Assembly: GCA_902798605.1 (NCBI GenBank)
Contig: CADBXH010000005.1
Span: 1-37,287 of the forward strand
Length of the DNA stretch: 37,287 nt
Direction of reading: 5' to 3'
Source: an uncultured Ruminococcus sp.
Lineage (GTDB): Bacteria > Bacillota_A > Clostridia > Oscillospirales > Acutalibacteraceae
Numbering within the stretch: position 1 is the stretch's first letter; the number at the start of each line of letters is the position of its first letter. The notes beneath the pieces are model-generated. The model was not told the origin of the DNA and did no database searches. It saw only the letters and a list, made by a program, of their open reading frames with translations. Positions 35,001-37,287 of the stretch are shown one piece after another. The position numbers and the translations under genes are program-made.

Positions 35001-36406
35001 TCGGCGGCAGCTCTATCCTCGCTATGAAGGTAGTTATCGCTGCCGAAAAAGCCGGATACAAGATCGTCTACAATGATGTGTTCTCTTACACCACCCCGAG
35101 GCTGATGGCTGAGTTTCTCGGCGACGTTACCGAAAAACCGGCGGAATCTTCCGCTCCCGCTCCCGTGGAGTACGGCGAATGGACGCCGCCCGTTATCGGC
35201 AGAGACGGTTATGACTATAACAAGATCCACGAATTGCTCTCGAAGAATACGATGGACGCGTTCAAAAACGGAGAGCGCAATACCGTCGGCGACGTCCTGC
35301 TCTTGGGCGCGACCGGCTACCTCGGCAGCCATGTCCTGCACGAGCTGATCGAAAACAACGACGGCGCTATATTCTGTTTTGTCCGTCCCGGAAAGGAACA
35401 GAGCGGAGAGCATCGGCTCAAAGCAACGCTGAAGTACTATTTCGGCTACGATTACGCGTGGCTGTTCGGTTCGCGTATACGTGTGCTCGAGGGCGACGCT
35501 ACCGACCCGGAGGCGCTTGCGTCCTTTGAGGCTCCGCACGGCGGTATGACGGCGATAAACTGCGCCGCCAGCGTCAAACACTTTGCCAAGGGCAACGAGA
35601 TCGACCGCATCAATGTGGAATCGGTCAAAAACCTCTGCGCTTGTTGCGAGCATAACAACGCCCGTCTTGTTCATATCTCAACGGGAAGCGTTATGGGCTG
35701 CCGCGAAAACGGCCTGCCTCCTGCAAGCTATCAGTTCACCGAGAATATCCTCTACGCGGGTCAGGAGCTCGACAGCAACCAGTACATCCACTCCAAATTT
35801 ATGGCGGAGCGCCATATTTACGAGGAGATAATGGAGCGCGGTCTAAAGGCAACGGTTTGCCGTGTGGGCAACCTCGCACCGAGAGCGCTTGACGGCGAGT
35901 TCCAGAAGAATTACAAAACAAACAGCTATATGAATTCCCTCAACGCTTATCAGACTATCGGGCTCATTAACTACGATTTGCTGAACGAGCAGACGGAATT
36001 CTCACCCATAGACTATGTGGCAAAGGCGGTGCTCAAGTTGGCGCAGACGCCCGACGACTGCATATGCTTCCAGCCGCTCAACCCCCACAGACCGCTGATG
36101 GGAGACGTTATCCGCGTGATGAACGAGATCGGCTGTTCCGTTTGCGGAGCCGAGGATGAAGAGGTCGACGCTGCGCTAAACGAAGCGCTTGCAGACGACA
36201 AAAAGAGTGCGGCTGTCAGCAGCCTTATCGCCTATGCGAACAACGACGATATACAGGAGATAGGCTTGGAGAGCTTTGACAACTCCTACACCTCGCGCGT
36301 TTTGGAACGCCTCGGCTTTGAATGGCCCGAGACGGGTTCCGACTATATGCGCCGATTCCTTGAAAAGCTCGGCAAAAAAGGATTCTTCAAAGGAGAAGAT
36401 CAATGA
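29099..36406 (+). CDS. Two-module nonribosomal peptide synthetase, C-A-T-C-A-T-R
   Basis: The 2435-aa synthetase has, in order: C1 with HHIVFDG (122-128); A1 with LYTSGSTG (from 572) and YGPTE (706-710); T1 with Ser959 in FGLTSIS; C2 with HHLVSDG (1141-1147); A2 with LYTSGSTG (from 1594) and YGPTE (from 1728); T2 with Ser1972 in IGGSS; and a terminal thioester reductase with GATGYLG (2070-2076) and YxxxK (Tyr2229, Lys2233). Both A domains keep the late Lys (NQKV). The starting C domain suggests an N-acyl cap or use of an upstream carrier. Reductive release would give a dipeptide aldehyde, which may cyclise to a pyrazinone or be reduced to an alcohol; gut clostridial NRPSs of this layout have been reported to make such protease-inhibiting products. 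By-eye pocket codes are DCLQSAGIF-K (A1) and DVAQIGGCG-K (A2), unassigned. AGAGAGG precedes the start; the stop overlaps the next start. Confidence 0.93.
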   Translation: MKRYPLSKTEYGMYLEQVSKENTAYNLPLKIELGSEVDIDRLCGAIKTAVNAHPCLKSAFAADKNGETYKYLRDCDVDVEIIEADDFDLYSLVKPFDLQNDILFRFYIIKSSSGNTLFFDIHHIVFDGTSCGILAEQISRAYFGEEIEPEEFTANDYALEEAQLRKSEEYEKAKVYFEETFGGADVNSALFTDKTDREPVANEIIYPLTNVDSEQIKAFSRLYGIRRSTVFNGAFAYVLSQYSGSEQALFSTYRHGRDERMSDTVGAFVKTYPVYADFSEDEPVVEFLQKLDEHISLNRNNDLYSFADFREDMKLDASVLFAYQGDIIPPMDFCGCESEIVLMPMKDTKAAFELTVRRRGNSFVAYTLYQQDLYDDEIIRGLLESYNKVLSEMLGKEKLSEIEMLTDAQLEKLDKENHFEFDYEITDIVTMFRRQAEKTPDNTAVVYLDHRYTYKDIDRITENIAAFLKSKGVGKNNAVSVLIPRCEYMPIAAIGIHKSGAGYQPLDPSYPSERLEFMIKDADAKYLIADRELMDKIPSYNGPVLYTDEIPNLPDAEKISENPDPGDLFIMLYTSGSTGVPKGVMLEHHNLCCFCNWYINTYKMDETSRASAYASYGFDCHMLDMYPVLLVGGQLHIIDESIRLDLVEINKYFTENKITHTFMTTQVGRQYAELFPDAENPHHLSAAGEKLVPVEPPRGFKLYNGYGPTECTIFTHMYPVDKLYDRVPIGKPLFNMKQYVVDKQLRRVPFGVPGELIVAGHQVGRGYLNRPEKNAEVFIKNPFSDEEGYEHAYRTGDIVRIMSDGNVDFIGRNDGQVKIRGFRIELSEVEGVIRKFPGIKDATVQAFDEPGGGKYIVAYVVSDEPVDVEAMGEFIKQDKPAYMVPAVTMQIESIPLNQNQKVNRRALPKPEPKAKAEKKDQLAAPLNVLEKEIQSIVAEVIGTSDFGVTDPFVDFGLTSISSIKLAMLIYERFGVQINVRSLVSDGNIQSIENEILTGFLENKEDAPAAEETRGAQTCRLSFAQQGVYAECQASPDSVRYNLPFAMKFPEGIGEQQLEEAVRKVIDAHSYVLCRFVADSDNEIVQEPIPDCVLDIPVKEMTGDEFEKYKTEFVKPFDLATGPCVRFEIIKTDSLNLLVDMHHLVSDGASMDLFFERLCETLDGKEPEPERYTYYDFAAQEKITSETEDFFAQKMAEVEEPTQLIPDVFTENLPHTENSVSVKTEIKAVKEFAQKNGVTPAAVYLAACFMTFGRFVCEDTVSIITISNGRGNVKVGNTFGMFVNTLPLVTTLDHKERTEDFLRRVSQNFSDTIDHESYPFARIASKYDFHPSISYAYQIGVINDYKIKFGSVSAEELGSDIAKVPISIFIDGTEDDARIIVTYDTALYSGEMMRGLADSIQNAANGLISCESVSDISLTNEKQWEVLDSYNKPWDLDYDMTDSVATRFKRIVAQYPDKTAAVFKDKAYTYKELDELTDSLAAKIYKIGCEITGKTDLKEEVAAIILPRNEQTFILPMAAVKAGMGYEPLDPSYPQERLNFMVKDADVCMLIADDELRDVVDEFKGKVVTVGELYGMETPDLTPVPATPDSLFIMLYTSGSTGMPKGCQIENGNIVAYAHGMRNTFYTKDDNVAAYASFSFDVNMADVFCTLLVGGTVHVVPEEVRMNLDDLAAYFDEVGITTLLLTTQVGVQFLQNYPKLKTLRLLIMGGEKLPAVEPSGISYTIANGYGPTENCCGVSVFPIKEWEPNIPIGKPIATIHGYVLDKTNHRLPAGAAGEYCLSGPQVSRGYLNRPDKTAEAYEASPFDRFRMYHTGDIVRYRQSGDIEFVGRKDGQVKIRGFRIETKEVEAVIRGYEGIRDVTVQAYDYEGGGKYLAAFVVGKGTVDTTALAEYIKSQKPAYMCPAVIMQIDKIPLTVNQKVDKKALPKPEQKKADYVAPANKTEEDFCAIFGKVLDVERVSAEDDFFDIGGSSILAMKVVIAAEKAGYKIVYNDVFSYTTPRLMAEFLGDVTEKPAESSAPAPVEYGEWTPPVIGRDGYDYNKIHELLSKNTMDAFKNGERNTVGDVLLLGATGYLGSHVLHELIENNDGAIFCFVRPGKEQSGEHRLKATLKYYFGYDYAWLFGSRIRVLEGDATDPEALASFEAPHGGMTAINCAASVKHFAKGNEIDRINVESVKNLCACCEHNNARLVHISTGSVMGCRENGLPPASYQFTENILYAGQELDSNQYIHSKFMAERHIYEEIMERGLKATVCRVGNLAPRALDGEFQKNYKTNSYMNSLNAYQTIGLINYDLLNEQTEFSPIDYVAKAVLKLAQTPDDCICFQPLNPHRPLMGDVIRVMNEIGCSVCGAEDEEVDAALNEALADDKKSAAVSSLIAYANNDDIQEIGLESFDNSYTSRVLERLGFEWPETGSDYMRRFLEKLGKKGFFKGEDQ

Positions 36407-37287
36407 AGCTCATCCATAACTTAGTGACGGAATACGCCGCGTCATATCCCGAAAAATCGGCAGTGTCCGACGCTTTCGGTGAGATAAGCTACGGGGAGCT
36501 CGAATCAAAAAGCGCCTCTGCTTCGCGCGTGCTCGCGTCATTCGGCGCAAAGCCGGGCGACTCGGTTGCAGTCTATGTTCCGTATGTAAAAGAAATACTT
36601 GTAGGCGCGTTCGCGGCTCTCAGAACGGGGTGTATATTCATCCCGTTTGACGGGGCTTACCCCGAAAAGCGTCTGGAGTATATGCTCGGCGACAGCAGCG
36701 CCAAGGCGATTTTGACAACGCGGGAATTTTGGGAGAGCAAAAAGCTTGATTTTCCCGAAGATAAGCTAATATTTCTTGACGAGGAACCGGACGCGGACGT
36801 TGAGCCCGTTGCCTGTGACTCGCTGAACGAGGATTCTCCCGCAATGCTGCTCTATACCTCGGGAACAACAGGAAAGCCCAAGGGCGTTTTGCACTCCCAC
36901 CGTATGCTTTTGCATATCGTAGATTCCTTCAAGGAGCAGGGCGACGCGGCTATGAACGCCGACACACGCTCGGGCGTTATGTCGAGCTTTCCGTTTGTTG
37001 CAACGCAGATGTTTGTTATGGGCGCGATCGTCAACGGAGGCACGGTCTGTATCGCTCCCGAGGCGGCGCGAAAGGACACGGGTTATCTTTACCGCTTTAT
37101 CAAGGATTCGCGCCTTACCCACATTTTCCTTCCCTCCGGACTTGCCGCGATCATGGCGGAGGACTATGACCTGAGCGGAGTATATGTTTTTGCCGCGGGA
37201 GAAAAGCTGCGTAATTTCCGCGCGTTTTGCCCGGGCAATGTTTTGATCAACCTCTACGGCAGTACCGAGACTACCGGAATCCTGACA
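36403..37287 (+). CDS. Adenylation-domain protein (NRPS-type A domain or acyl/aminoacyl ligase), 3' end missing
   Basis: The ATG at 36403 overlaps the NRPS stop codon (ATGA), and the frame stays open to the window's last base, 295 codons. The N-terminus (MKLIHNLVTEYAASYPEKSAV) and the core motifs LYTSGTTGKPKGV, FAAGEKL and NLYGSTETTG identify an ANL-superfamily adenylating enzyme closer to NRPS A domains than to long-chain acyl-CoA ligases. AGGAGA at 36391-36396 serves as ribosome-binding site inside the NRPS gene. It probably activates a further building block or the acyl group loaded by the first C domain. What follows (a carrier domain or stand-alone end) is outside the window. Confidence 0.87.
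   Translation, partial: MKLIHNLVTEYAASYPEKSAVSDAFGEISYGELESKSASASRVLASFGAKPGDSVAVYVPYVKEILVGAFAALRTGCIFIPFDGAYPEKRLEYMLGDSSAKAILTTREFWESKKLDFPEDKLIFLDEEPDADVEPVACDSLNEDSPAMLLYTSGTTGKPKGVLHSHRMLLHIVDSFKEQGDAAMNADTRSGVMSSFPFVATQMFVMGAIVNGGTVCIAPEAARKDTGYLYRFIKDSRLTHIFLPSGLAAIMAEDYDLSGVYVFAAGEKLRNFRAFCPGNVLINLYGSTETTGILT

Noticed and set aside
33836..35674. 612-aa minus-strand ORF within the NRPS, and other long antisense ORFs (1979-33085 range and 6440-7492)
   Set aside because: They are antisense shadows of well-supported plus-strand genes, with low-complexity or family-less translations and no ribosome-binding sites.
1..37287. CRISPR arrays, rRNA, tRNA or a replication origin
   Set aside because: No regularly spaced repeats, conserved RNA segments or DnaA-box clusters were seen.

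Overview
The window reads as a chromosomal segment of a Gram-positive, probably gut-associated member of the Clostridia (Oscillospiraceae/Ruminococcus-like). This rests on strong Shine-Dalgarno sites, a sortase B with a wall-anchored Cna/SpaA-type surface protein, LuxS, a C-A-T-C-A-T-R nonribosomal peptide synthetase of the type known from gut clostridia, a fragment of a clostridial-type serine recombinase, and moderate GC. The taxon is inferred; there is no rRNA or tRNA in the window.

Region 1 (1-3970): the 3' part of a large surface adhesin/pilin-like protein with an IIPTG sorting motif, followed at once by a class B sortase that probably anchors it. Region 2 (3971-5681): a degraded mobile-DNA scar. 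It holds a serine-recombinase remnant on the minus strand abutting a 5'-truncated ATPase, then a 131-bp MITE-like element with 18-bp perfect terminal inverted repeats and a 10-bp target duplication, and a strong hairpin terminator. Region 3 (5400-9250): a near-perfect sigma-A promoter, a 47-codon leader ORF rich in Met and Cys codons that overlaps an intrinsic terminator, then a class II glutamine amidotransferase, a GCS2-family glutamate-cysteine ligase, a second GshA-type glutamate-cysteine ligase broken by a frame-shifting deletion, and a small four-cysteine protein. This looks like a gamma-glutamyl-thiol operon under a sulfur amino acid-linked leader.

Region 4 (9826-25771) is the most striking part: a five-gene, same-strand operon of about 16 kb with its own promoter. 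It encodes a secreted/membrane VWA protein, a 1243-aa FtsZ/tubulin-like GTPase, a 675-aa protein with two membrane segments, an 1880-aa polytopic membrane protein carrying a LIM-like zinc ribbon, a DA1-type HExxH peptidase and a C-terminal transglutaminase-like domain, and a CASTOR/POLLUX-like ion channel with a DAG-type filter. VWA plus tubulin-like operons have been proposed as membrane-remodelling systems; the fused peptidase/transglutaminase giant and the channel are additions I do not recognise as described.

Region 5 (25801-28604): an AlkD-type DNA alkylation repair protein and, convergent with it across a bidirectional terminator, a minus-strand operon for a VUT-family (queuosine-precursor-type) transporter, a short-chain dehydrogenase and LuxS. 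Region 6 (28707-37287): a STAS anti-sigma-factor antagonist, a two-module NRPS ending in a thioester reductase (expected product a dipeptide aldehyde, or an alcohol or cyclised pyrazinone derived from it), and a translationally coupled adenylation-domain gene that runs off the end of the window.
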